From Flavobacterium degerlachei (lineage in GTDB: Bacteria; Bacteroidota; Bacteroidia; Flavobacteriales; Flavobacteriaceae): a stretch of 37,906 nucleotides of DNA. Shown piece after piece: positions 17,501 to 24,962 of this stretch. The number at the start of each line of letters is the position of its first letter. Position 1 is the stretch's first letter. Below the pieces are notes generated by a model that saw nothing but the letters and a program-made list of their open reading frames with translations, made no database searches and was not told where the DNA came from. Both the position numbers and the translations under genes were made by a program. The stretch lies in assembly GCF_900106645.1 (NCBI RefSeq), contig NZ_FNMV01000020.1, positions 1 through 37,906 of the forward strand, in the 5' to 3' direction.

Positions 17501-18430
17501 CAGTTCATGGTATTTGTGATCGTCAAAATTAGTCAAGTTTAATGTGCTGTTTCCTTGTGGTTGCACCATTTCGTTTATTCTTTTTCCATTGTCACCTTTT
17601 ATAGTGATATAATAATAGGACTTGGTGTCATAAAGATTGCTGTTGGTTTGACTTTCTTCGTTCCAAGTGTCTACTCCTTCGGCGTAAAATAATATGTAGT
17701 CATCATTGTCAAATGTTCCGTCATTTTCTCCAAATACTTGAATCGCATTTTCAGTCAGATCCAAAGGGTAGTAGGTAGAATTTGTTAGGGGAAGCATTTT
17801 TCCTCCGTTACCGTAAATTTTAATTTTTTTTGGATCAACGTTATTAAGCTTAAGTCCAGTTTCTTCTAAAAACTTTTTGGATATTTTATAGACGCCTGAT
17901 TTTTCAACGTAAAAACGATACCAATCTCCAGTTGCTAAAACAGAATTGGAAAGGGATTGCGAGGTTTTATTTACTTGCGAAACTTTAGACGTTTTGCTGT
18001 CTAAGGTATAGGAAAATGACGTTATTTTTTTAAATCCAAACTCGCTTTTTATTATTGGCGAAAGCCTTAAAAATGATTGTTTTATTCCTCTAGAATTTGT
18101 TTGTGTTAGAGAAGGACTAATCGATTTTGGGATGTTTCCAATGTCTAAATCACCTAGGTTTGAAGCTGAAATGGATTCGTATGTTATGTTGGTAATTTTA
18201 ATGCTATTCTCGTCAAAAGAGATCGATTCATTGAGGTTTAGTGTGAAATAAAGTGCTTTTTTAGAAGGGTTGTAATGAAATTCGTTTCCAGAAAATTGCG
18301 GAATATTAATTTTGAAATCTCCATAGTACATTTCCGTTTTTTCAAGCCATTCAATAGTAATGTTGCCTCTTGTTTGGGCAAATGTGGCAAAGGAAATTAG
18401 GAGTAAATTAAAAAAAATAAATTTTCGCAT
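14600..18430 (-). CDS. porU: T9SS C-terminal signal peptidase PorU (C25 family)
   Basis: Cell-surface cysteine endopeptidase/sortase of the gingipain (C25) family. It removes the C-terminal signal of T9SS cargo and attaches the cargo to the cell surface. The protein has 1276 residues with a signal peptide ending at FAQT. A large beta-rich N-terminal region precedes the C25 domain (about 550-900). Catalytic His787 is in NYLGHGGEDG and Cys821 in FITITCEFSRFD, 34 residues apart as in gingipains. The C-terminal part carries NYPNPFVNYTQFWF and DGRDDFGNKIGKGVYIYKL, a type A CTD-like fold that PorU keeps. porV follows after 39 bp, and the gene is divergent from gldJ across 211 bp. Confidence 0.95.
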   Translation of the reverse strand: MRKFIFFNLLLISFATFAQTRGNITIEWLEKTEMYYGDFKINIPQFSGNEFHYNPSKKALYFTLNLNESISFDENSIKITNITYESISASNLGDLDIGNIPKSISPSLTQTNSRGIKQSFLRLSPIIKSEFGFKKITSFSYTLDSKTSKVSQVNKTSQSLSNSVLATGDWYRFYVEKSGVYKISKKFLEETGLKLNNVDPKKIKIYGNGGKMLPLTNSTYYPLDLTENAIQVFGENDGTFDNDDYILFYAEGVDTWNEESQTNSNLYDTKSYYYITIKGDNGKRINEMVQPQGNSTLNLTNFDDHKYHELDLTNIAHLGRQWFGESFDIKQEQEFDFNFPNIDSSTPIKIMATVASAAYTPTSFQVSSNGQAIGQISFPAINANSDTEFNVRNLATNTTLTASENVKIKLTYNNNGVPGSKGFLDNIRLVAKRKLVGYGKQFPFQYDLSNSNLGIVNYTLSNANGISQVWDVTDLYNITKIENPSLASFSFKANLGELRKYIALDATDYFVPLIDNSPKVTNQNIKGTIFNNNKGDFQDIDYAIITPNSLLIQAEKLADFHRSYSKLNVKVITTESIYQEFSSGKQDIAAIRNCIKYIYENASSSENRIKYVNLFGDASYDYKNITTNNTNIVPIYHALNSNSSGEPSFASDDFYALMDSNEGNIISFFGGIDIAVGRMLVTDSKQAEEMVNKVVEYHDIKSYGSWRNNFVLISDDSDIVSDASLQNRQNILADKITTEKPFFNINKIILDSYIQEASAGGFRYPKARTDLFNAFEKGALVFNYLGHGGEDGLSSERIWEKSDGQSLSNQYKYPLFITITCEFSRFDNPSRPTAGEYTYWNPKGGAIAMITTIRAIGQFSAENFNDTLSENLLSFGSNQYSSIAETLRIAKNRNPNSSTNVVFYIGDPALFLAIPKPNIRLTKVNDIPVAQTIDDFKSLAHIKLTGEITDENANILSSYNGEISTTIFDKTIPRTTYNNDGNSPSINFNTLGETIFRGNATVTNGKFEFSFVVPRDIRIPVANGKISFFAKKNLLLENQTGYDTKIKIGGINENAAQDNISPKVKLYMNDETFVSGGITNTSPFLLAFLEDENGINTASGIGHDIVAILDGDVSNPYLLNDYYQTNLDDYTSGSLRFPLRNLANGLHTISFKAWDVYNNPITTEIQFVVMGDETITLTHVLNYPNPFVNYTQFWFTHNRPYEPLIVQVQVITITGKVVWTKNQIISTEGFLSKEISWDGRDDFGNKIGKGVYIYKLTVKSTLTNNKAEKIEKLVIL

Positions 18431-18513
18431 TATTTTATCAAACGGTATTATTAATTAAATATTATAACGAGTAAAAATATGGCATTTAGTATAAAAATAA
18501 ATAATAAAAAGTA

Positions 18514-18521
18514 TAAATTTG
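18514..18521 (+). promoter_or_regulatory. Candidate -7 box for gldJ
   Basis: TAAATTTG matches TAnnTTTG and lies about 120 bases before the gldJ ATG in the 211-bp porU/gldJ divergent gap. No well-spaced TTTG -33 box is present. A nearby inverted repeat, TATATAA-TCCG-TTATATA (18531-18548), would fall near the transcript start. Confidence 0.3.
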
Positions 18522-18641
18522 CGTTTGTTTTATATAATCCGTTATATATAGTTCGTCAAAATAAATTTATTAAATATGGTGTTGCCTATTAATGGTTAAT
18601 TATTATATTGCATCACTGAAAATTATTACCTTTAAAAGAGT

Positions 18642-20327
18642 ATGAAAGTAAACAAAATTATAGCCTTGCGATTAATGTTATCTATGATAATGATTATAGG
18701 TTTTGCTAGTTGCAGTAAAAAGTCTAGTTCGAAAAGTGCTTCAAGAGGTACTGGTTGGGACGTCGATAGTAAAAGGGTTTCTAGTGCTAAGAAACAAGAG
18801 GCTGGTCCTGGATTAATTTTCGTTGAAGGAGGAACTTTTACAATGGGTAAAGTCGAAGATGATGTAATGCACGATTGGAATAATACTCCAACTCAACAGC
18901 ACGTACAATCATTTTATATGGACGAAACAGAAGTGACAAACTTTATGTATAGAGAGTATTTAGACTGGTTGAAAAATGTATTTCCTCCTACAGAAGATAT
19001 TTATGAACATATATATGAAGGTGCATCACCAGATACTTTAGTTTGGAGAAATAGGTTAGGTTATAATGAGACTATGACTAATAACTACTTAAGACATCCT
19101 GCATATGCAAGTTACCCAGTTGTTGGTGTGAATTGGATTCAAGCAGTTGAATTTAGTCAATGGAGGACAGACCGTGTGAATGAGGCTATATTAGAGAAAA
19201 AGGGATACTTGAAGAAAAATGCAAAAACACAAGATGTTACTGCAGAGGCTTCTTTTAGTACTGAAACTTATTTGAAAGCGCCAACAATGACATATGGCGG
19301 AAATGAAGAAATTGTACTGAAAGGTGCAAAAGGGGCTAGAAAAAGTCCTAAGGCTGGAAAAGACGGAAAAGTGACGGAGCAAAAAAATGTTTATGCTCAA
19401 CGTTCATCAGGAATTCTTTTACCAGAATACAGACTTCCTACGGAGGCTGAATGGGAATATGCAGCAGCAGCTGATGTGGGACAAAGAGAGTATAATATCT
19501 ATAAAGGACAAAAGAAATATCCATGGTCAGGTAGTTATACACGTTCTGGAAAAAGACAAAGTAAAGGCGATCAGTTAGCCAACTTTAAACAAGGAAACGG
19601 AGATTACGGTGGTATTGCAGGATGGTCTGATGATGGTGCTGATATAACGAATGAAGTAAAGAAATACCCGGCAAATGATTTTGGTCTATACGATATGGCA
19701 GGAAATGTTGCTGAATGGGTACTTGATGTTTACAGACCAATTGTAGATAACGAATCAAATGACTTCAATTATTTTAGAGGAAATCGCTATACTAAAAATA
19801 AAATTGGGTCAGATGGAAAAGTTGAAATTGTTACTTTAGAAACGATGAAGAGAGATACTTTAAGTAATGGTAAAGTAATTGTAAGGAGTTTTCCAGGTCA
19901 AATTGCTCAAGTTCCAGTTGATGAAAATGAAACTTATTTGAGACAGAATTTTGATAAAAGTAATAATATCAACTATAGAGATGGTGATAAGCAGTCTTCT
20001 AAGTATTATAATTTTGGAAGCTCTGAGTCTGATACTGAAAAGGAGAAAGATGATAAAAAAATGTATAACTCACCTAATCATAATGTTACGACTGACAGTT
20101 TAGGAAAGATGGTTAGAAAATATGATGTGTCAAGTAAAAGAACAACTTTAATAAATGACGAAGTAAGAGTTTATAAAGGAGGTTCTTGGAGAGACAGAGC
20201 TTATTGGTTAGATCCAGCGCAAAGAAGGTATTTCCCGCAGGATATGGCTACTGACTACATCGGATTTAGATGTGCAATGTCTAAGGTAGGACCAAAAGCA
20301 GAAAAAAGAAAATCTGCAAGAAATTAA
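18642..20327 (+). CDS. gldJ: Gliding motility lipoprotein GldJ
   Basis: Outer-membrane lipoprotein essential for gliding and for stable T9SS machinery in Flavobacterium. It has 561 residues; the lipobox is FASC with lipidated C24. An FGE-sulfatase-like domain starts at FVEGGTFTMG and continues with DETEVTNFMYREYL, YRLPTEAEWEYAAA, DMAGNVAEWVLDV and finally KGGSWRDRAYW and IGFRCAM. The domain is interrupted by a hydrophilic insert (about 370-505). The cysteine pair of true formylglycine-generating enzymes (GGSx-x-C then C five residues later) is replaced by D518 and L523, so it is a non-catalytic member. It sits beside porU/porV and upstream of murF as in F. johnsoniae. A basic tail (KAEKRKSARN) ends the protein. 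Confidence 0.95.
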   Translation: MKVNKIIALRLMLSMIMIIGFASCSKKSSSKSASRGTGWDVDSKRVSSAKKQEAGPGLIFVEGGTFTMGKVEDDVMHDWNNTPTQQHVQSFYMDETEVTNFMYREYLDWLKNVFPPTEDIYEHIYEGASPDTLVWRNRLGYNETMTNNYLRHPAYASYPVVGVNWIQAVEFSQWRTDRVNEAILEKKGYLKKNAKTQDVTAEASFSTETYLKAPTMTYGGNEEIVLKGAKGARKSPKAGKDGKVTEQKNVYAQRSSGILLPEYRLPTEAEWEYAAAADVGQREYNIYKGQKKYPWSGSYTRSGKRQSKGDQLANFKQGNGDYGGIAGWSDDGADITNEVKKYPANDFGLYDMAGNVAEWVLDVYRPIVDNESNDFNYFRGNRYTKNKIGSDGKVEIVTLETMKRDTLSNGKVIVRSFPGQIAQVPVDENETYLRQNFDKSNNINYRDGDKQSSKYYNFGSSESDTEKEKDDKKMYNSPNHNVTTDSLGKMVRKYDVSSKRTTLINDEVRVYKGGSWRDRAYWLDPAQRRYFPQDMATDYIGFRCAMSKVGPKAEKRKSARN

Positions 20328-20350
20328 ATCATTAATATATAATATATACG

Positions 20351-20380
20351 AAAGCCCTTTGATTAGGGCTTTTGTTTTTT
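20351..20380 (+). terminator. Intrinsic terminator after gldJ
   Basis: An 8-bp stem AAAGCCCT / AGGGCTTT with a six-base loop (20351-20372) is followed by TGTTTTTT. It lies 24 bp after the gldJ stop and only 14 bp before the murF start, so murF transcription may depend on read-through or on a promoter inside gldJ. Confidence 0.8.
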
Positions 20381-20394
20381 TAAATCGTTTTTAA

Positions 20395-21684
20395 ATGGAT
20401 ATTAATTACATTCATAGTTTGTTTTTAAAATGCAATTCGGTTTCAATCGATACGCGAAAAATTGAGGCCAATTCATTATTTGTTGCTATAAAAGGAGAGC
20501 GTTTTGATGCAAATACGTTCGCTAATGAGGCTTTAATCAAAGGAGCTTCTTTTGTTGTTATTGATGACAAGTCGTTTTACATTGACGAAAGAACAATTTT
20601 AGTAGAGGACAGTTTAGTGGCGCTACAAGAATTGGCTAAATTTCATAGAAAATATCTGAAGCTACCTATCATTGCGCTTACAGGAAGTAATGGGAAAACT
20701 ACTACCAAAGAATTGATTCATGTGGTGCTTTCTAAAAAGTATAATACTAAAGCCACAGTAGGTAATTTAAATAATCATATTGGTGTTCCATTAACTTTGT
20801 TATCCTTTAATTCAGAAACTGAAATTGGAATTGTCGAAATGGGAGCCAATCATAAAAAAGAAATAGAATTTCTATGTGAGTTGGCTAATCCTGATTATGG
20901 TTATATAACTAACTTTGGAAAAGCACATTTGGAGGGCTTTGGAGGAGTTGCTGGTGTTATTGAAGGGAAAAGTGAGTTGTATCACTATCTTGCTAGTAAC
21001 GACAAGTTGGCTTTCGTGAATCTTGAAGATCCAATTCAGGTTGAAAGATCTAAGAGTTTAAGACGTTATTCGTTTGGACTAAATAATGAAGCTGCAGACC
21101 TAGAAATTAAATCTATTAAAGCAGATCCATTTGTTGAAGTGAGTTATTCTGATATTACTATTGGATCTCATTTAATTGGGCTCTATAATGCAAATAATGT
21201 GAATGCGGCAATTGCTATAGGAAAGTACTTTGAAGTGGATGATAGGTCTATTAAAGAGGCTTTAGAAAGTTATATTCCGGAGAATAACAGATCGCAATTA
21301 GTGTCAAAGGGAACTAATGAAATTATATTAGATGCCTATAATGCGAACCCAAGTAGTATGGCTGTTGCAATTGAAAATTTCTTGCAATTAGCGAAGTCTT
21401 CTAAAGTAATGATTTTAGGGGATATGTTTGAATTGGGTGATGAAAGTCAAAAAGAACACAAAGAGTTAATTAACTCACTTTTGAAAGAAGATGCAGTTCT
21501 ATGTTTTTTTATTGGTTCTGCATTTTATAGTAATAAAATAGATAAGAATAATTTTCATTTTCACGATTCATTTGACTCTTTCTCTGATTTCTTGAAGGAG
21601 AATAAAATAGAAAACAGCACAATTCTTATAAAGGGTTCAAGGGGGATGGCTTTAGAGCGAACCTTAGGTTTTTTATCAAAGTAA
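20395..21684 (+). CDS. murF: UDP-MurNAc-tripeptide--D-Ala-D-Ala ligase (MurF)
   Basis: Cytoplasmic ATP-dependent ligase that adds D-alanyl-D-alanine to UDP-MurNAc-tripeptide, the last cytosolic step of the peptidoglycan monomer. It has 429 residues, a little short of the usual ~450, as in other Bacteroidota. The N-terminal uridine-binding domain contains SIDTRKIEANSLFVAIKGERFDAN. The ATP P-loop is GSNGKTTTKE (97-106, K101). The central domain continues with NLNNHIGVPLTLL and EMGANHKKEIEFL, and the C-terminal ligase domain with LDAYNANPSSM and LGDMFELG. It lies downstream of gldJ behind a terminator and ends at a bidirectional terminator facing the PUL regulator. No other mur genes are nearby. 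Confidence 0.95.
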   Translation: MDINYIHSLFLKCNSVSIDTRKIEANSLFVAIKGERFDANTFANEALIKGASFVVIDDKSFYIDERTILVEDSLVALQELAKFHRKYLKLPIIALTGSNGKTTTKELIHVVLSKKYNTKATVGNLNNHIGVPLTLLSFNSETEIGIVEMGANHKKEIEFLCELANPDYGYITNFGKAHLEGFGGVAGVIEGKSELYHYLASNDKLAFVNLEDPIQVERSKSLRRYSFGLNNEAADLEIKSIKADPFVEVSYSDITIGSHLIGLYNANNVNAAIAIGKYFEVDDRSIKEALESYIPENNRSQLVSKGTNEIILDAYNANPSSMAVAIENFLQLAKSSKVMILGDMFELGDESQKEHKELINSLLKEDAVLCFFIGSAFYSNKIDKNNFHFHDSFDSFSDFLKENKIENSTILIKGSRGMALERTLGFLSK

Positions 21685-21701
21685 TAGTGTAATTATATTT
21701 C

Positions 21702-21741
21702 AAAAAAGGATATTATGTCATTGCATAATATCCTTTTTTTT
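21702..21741. terminator. Bidirectional intrinsic terminator
   Basis: A 16-bp perfect stem (AAAAAAGGATATTATG and its complement) with loop TCATTG is followed by more T residues. It separates convergent murF (stop 21684) and the PUL regulator (stop at 21749), and marks the border between the core block and the glycan-utilisation locus. Confidence 0.85.
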
Positions 21742-21748
21742 TGTTGAT

Positions 21749-24625
21749 TTAAATACTCATTAAAAAGCCTGTCAGGTTTTCTTTTTTGTTAAGTTCTAAT
21801 TTTTTTCTTAATCGGTATCGTGCTAGTTCGACTCCTCCGTTTGAGATATTCATTATTTCGGCGATTTCCTTTGTAGACATATTCATTAGTAAATAAGTGG
21901 ACAAATCTAATTCTCTAGGTGAAATTGTAGGGTATTTTTCTTTCAATCTTTTTAGAAAATCAAAATGTACATTTTTGATGTGTTTCTCTAAATCTTTCCA
22001 GCTTTTATCTGCATTTACTTCTTTAGTGATGCTTTTGTTTAATTTGTTAAATTGAAACTTTGTTGAATCATCAAAAGATTCTGTGTTGATATCTTTTAGC
22101 TTGTGGATTATACCATTTAGGATTTTGTTTTTCTTGACAACTTGTAGCGAATTGTTTACGAGCTCTTTGTCTTTTGTTAATATTTTTATTTGTAGTTTGT
22201 CGTTTTTTAGCTTTTCAATTTCTTTCTCGAGATGATGTTGCTCTTGTCTTATTATTGATTCTTTTTCTAAATATATCCTTCGCTGTTCGATGGTTTCGTA
22301 ATATTTGTTTTTTCGAATTTTGATTTTAATTCTTTTACGTATTAAATACACAGCGCCAATAATAGCTGTTATGTATAATAAATACATTAGAAAATGCCTA
22401 TACCAAGGAGGAGATACTGTAAAGGTTATGCTATTTACATCAGATTGAATTCCGTAGCTGTTCTTAGATTTTAAATTCATTTCATAATCACCTTCCCTTA
22501 AATTTGTATATTCTTTAAGAGAAAGTGTAGACCAAGGACTCCATTTTTCATCAAAGCCCTTAAGTTGATAGGAGAATTGCACATTTTCTACATTCTCATA
22601 GGTAGGAGTAGAGAATGTAAAGCGGACTAAATTTGATGTATATGGAATCTTAAACCCCATATTTTCTATTTTTCCATTTCCTTGAGTAATCGTATCAGAA
22701 GAGAATGAAAAACTTCTAATGAACACTTTTGGTTTTGTGATATAGCTTTTTAATAGATCGGAATTGTAGTGTGCTAAGCCATCGGTTAGTCCAATGAAAA
22801 TATTAGCACTGTCAACAGTATTTATTGAGAGGTAGTTGTTTACTATGTTTCCGGTTAAATTTGAGAAAGTAGCAATTGAGTTCTTATAATTACCATATCT
22901 ATCTTTAATGAATACTCCTAGCGATTCATTGAATACATACCATAAGTTTCCTAAAGTGTCTTGGGTTACGGTACTAATTGGGGGTACGTTTTTAAATAGC
23001 GCAGTAATAGTTTTGTCTTCATAAAAGAGATCTTGCTCTTGTGAATATTTAAAAAAAGCATTTTTTGTTTGAAAATAAATATTCTGATTAAAACGTTGAA
23101 TGCTTCCTATTCCTTCTGATTTACTAGAGAGATGACTGTAGGTTTTTATTACTTTAAAGCTTTTTAAGTCATCAGATAAGTCCATTTTATAAAGTAGGTT
23201 GTCTTTTTTTAACCAAAGATTATCTTTGTCAATCTCAAATGTATTTGCTGATTTCTCAAAACCCTTTATTTTGTTTTTAAATTCCCAACCTTTGGTAGTT
23301 TTTTCAAATACTGAAAATCCGTTGTAGTTTGAGCCAATAATATAATTAGGATGGTTGGGCAGTTCTTTAAAACCAAAATAACCATTATTGTCTATTGATT
23401 TTTGTACCGTACCTCCTTTAATGATGAGTGCACCTCTATTATGTGCACAGAGTAATTGTCCGTTAATTACTTGTAAGTTCCAAGCTTGCCCTGTTGTTCC
23501 TTCTACAAGTGTAAAAGCATTCTCTTTTATTGTTTTATTCCAAGAGTGGTAAAAAACTCCTCGATTAGTTGCTACATACAATTTATTATCAAAAATAATT
23601 GAAGCATACACCGTGCTTAGATCAAAGCTAAAATCAAAATAAGTAAATGGGGAGCTTTCATTTACAAAGGCGATTCCATTATCTAATCCCAGCCAGAGAT
23701 TTTTTTTGTTATCAATAAATGAGGCAAGGACAGTGTTATTTTGTAAGCCATTTTTATGATTTATGTGCTGAATTATTTGTCCGTTTAGATCGCAAATAAT
23801 CATTCCATCTAGAACGGAATTAAGAACGATAAACTTCTTCAATATAGAAGCTCCGCCTAAAGAACTGTTTTTTTTGATAAAATCATTGGCTTCGCTATTC
23901 CATGCACTTATTCCGGTGACTTCGTCATAGGTGTAGAGTCCTTTACTTAAAGTGCTAATAAGTAGTTTTTTATGGGCCATTGGAAAAATGCCCCAAATTT
24001 CAGTGTTGTTTAATAGGGTAGATCCTTTTAAAGGGATAAGTTGATTGTTTTTATACTCTACTATTCCTAATTGAATATCTTGAAAATAGAGGTGTTTGCC
24101 AACTAAAAAGGAAAATTGAAATCTGTGGGGTGCATTCAGTATTTTTATTTGTTTGTCTTTGTAGATGTATGCTTTTTCAAAAGATTGAAAAATTACTTCG
24201 TTGTCGAGAATGTGTATTTTCCAGATAAAGTCAATTAATTTGACCGTTTCCTTGTTAACAAATTTAGACAAAGAGAAATATTGGAGCTTGCCTTTAGTAT
24301 CAGCTTCAAAATATCCAAATTCATTGTATCCGCCTACGTAGATTTTACCAGAATCATCAATTTTTAATGATCGAACAGATGCTGAATTGGGAAAAGTATA
24401 TTTTTTCCAAGAGGAGCCGTCAAATTGTAGTAATCCATTATTGTTTGCAAAATATAAATTACCATACTTGTCTTGATCGATATTCCAGTTTTGTGTTCCT
24501 CCTTTATAGTCTGATCTTTTGTAATTTCTAATATCGGGCAATCCTATGTTTTTTACCTGGCTAAATAGGCAGCTTGTGCAAAGGAGTAATCCTAAAACAG
24601 CTTTTTTTAATTCAATGTAATTCAT
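21749..24625 (-). CDS. One-protein membrane-spanning PUL regulator (propeller, Y_Y_Y, LuxR-type HTH)
   Basis: Predicted inner-membrane transcription regulator of 958 residues, probably sensing a glycan fragment in the periplasm. A signal-like N-terminus (LLLCTSCLFSQV) precedes a long two-component-regulator-type beta-propeller region with repeated DxxGNLYF / NLWLGLDNGI motifs. A Y_Y_Y domain lies at about 670-738 (FSYQLKGFDEKWSPWS). One membrane helix follows at about 745-762, then a basic stop-transfer and a charged coiled coil (about 774-850). The C-terminal helix-turn-helix (about 902-955) is LuxR/GerE-like: SPRELDLSTYLL, STKEIAEIMNIS, VELARYRLRKKL. No histidine kinase or receiver domain is present, so the signal would pass straight across the membrane. 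It is divergent from susC across 337 bp, consistent with local control of the PUL. The substrate it senses is not shown by the sequence. Confidence 0.85.
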   Translation of the reverse strand: MNYIELKKAVLGLLLCTSCLFSQVKNIGLPDIRNYKRSDYKGGTQNWNIDQDKYGNLYFANNNGLLQFDGSSWKKYTFPNSASVRSLKIDDSGKIYVGGYNEFGYFEADTKGKLQYFSLSKFVNKETVKLIDFIWKIHILDNEVIFQSFEKAYIYKDKQIKILNAPHRFQFSFLVGKHLYFQDIQLGIVEYKNNQLIPLKGSTLLNNTEIWGIFPMAHKKLLISTLSKGLYTYDEVTGISAWNSEANDFIKKNSSLGGASILKKFIVLNSVLDGMIICDLNGQIIQHINHKNGLQNNTVLASFIDNKKNLWLGLDNGIAFVNESSPFTYFDFSFDLSTVYASIIFDNKLYVATNRGVFYHSWNKTIKENAFTLVEGTTGQAWNLQVINGQLLCAHNRGALIIKGGTVQKSIDNNGYFGFKELPNHPNYIIGSNYNGFSVFEKTTKGWEFKNKIKGFEKSANTFEIDKDNLWLKKDNLLYKMDLSDDLKSFKVIKTYSHLSSKSEGIGSIQRFNQNIYFQTKNAFFKYSQEQDLFYEDKTITALFKNVPPISTVTQDTLGNLWYVFNESLGVFIKDRYGNYKNSIATFSNLTGNIVNNYLSINTVDSANIFIGLTDGLAHYNSDLLKSYITKPKVFIRSFSFSSDTITQGNGKIENMGFKIPYTSNLVRFTFSTPTYENVENVQFSYQLKGFDEKWSPWSTLSLKEYTNLREGDYEMNLKSKNSYGIQSDVNSITFTVSPPWYRHFLMYLLYITAIIGAVYLIRKRIKIKIRKNKYYETIEQRRIYLEKESIIRQEQHHLEKEIEKLKNDKLQIKILTKDKELVNNSLQVVKKNKILNGIIHKLKDINTESFDDSTKFQFNKLNKSITKEVNADKSWKDLEKHIKNVHFDFLKRLKEKYPTISPRELDLSTYLLMNMSTKEIAEIMNISNGGVELARYRLRKKLELNKKENLTGFLMSI

Positions 24626-24829
24626 ATCAAGAAGCTAGTAAAGTTGATTTTTATAAAAGTCTTTGTTTTGAAATGAAACGCCTTTTGGATTCATTATAAT
24701 GGTTTAAATGCCATAGTTATAGCTAAAATAGTGGTTTTATGGTAGATGTAGTGTTTGTTTGTTTTTTTAACATTTTGATAAGATTGATAAAATTATTTTA
24801 AATAATTGTTTTACAGTGGTTTAAAAAAT

Positions 24830-24879
24830 ATTTGATGTGTTTTTGTGTGGTTGGTTTTTACCATTTGATGTGTTTTTGT
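24830..24879. promoter_or_regulatory. Pair of 17-bp direct repeats, candidate activator site
   Basis: ATTTGATGTGTTTTTGT occurs at 24830-24846 and again, without a mismatch, at 24863-24879. The offset is 33 bp, about three helical turns, which puts both copies on the same DNA face. Each copy is preceded by TGGTTT (24817-24822 and 24852-24857). They lie upstream of the likely susC start site. I infer binding of the divergently encoded LuxR-type regulator. Confidence 0.5.
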
Positions 24880-24915
24880 AATGAGTTGTTAATGATAATA
24901 CCGAAAAAATAAAGT

Positions 24916-24923
24916 TATTATTG
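24916..24923 (+). promoter_or_regulatory. Candidate -7 box for susC
   Basis: TATTATTG differs from TAnnTTTG at one base and lies 39 bp before the susC ATG. No good -33 TTTG is found at the right spacing. A weak core promoter would fit activator-dependent transcription from the direct repeats upstream. Confidence 0.3.
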
Positions 24924-24962
24924 CAGTAAATAACTAAATAATTAACCAAAAATTATAGAAAA

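Larger units (their letters stand above)
24626..24962. other. Divergent regulatory gap between PUL regulator and susC
   Basis: This 337-bp AT-rich stretch has no gene. It contains two identical 17-bp direct repeats (24830-24846 and 24863-24879) and a -7-like box (24916-24923) close to susC. The regulator-proximal part (24626-24780) shows no convincing promoter for the minus strand. Confidence 0.6.

Noticed and set aside
21749..24625. Calling the PUL regulator a hybrid two-component histidine kinase
   Set aside because: No phosphoacceptor histidine, ATPase or receiver motifs follow the membrane helix; only a coiled coil and an HTH are present.
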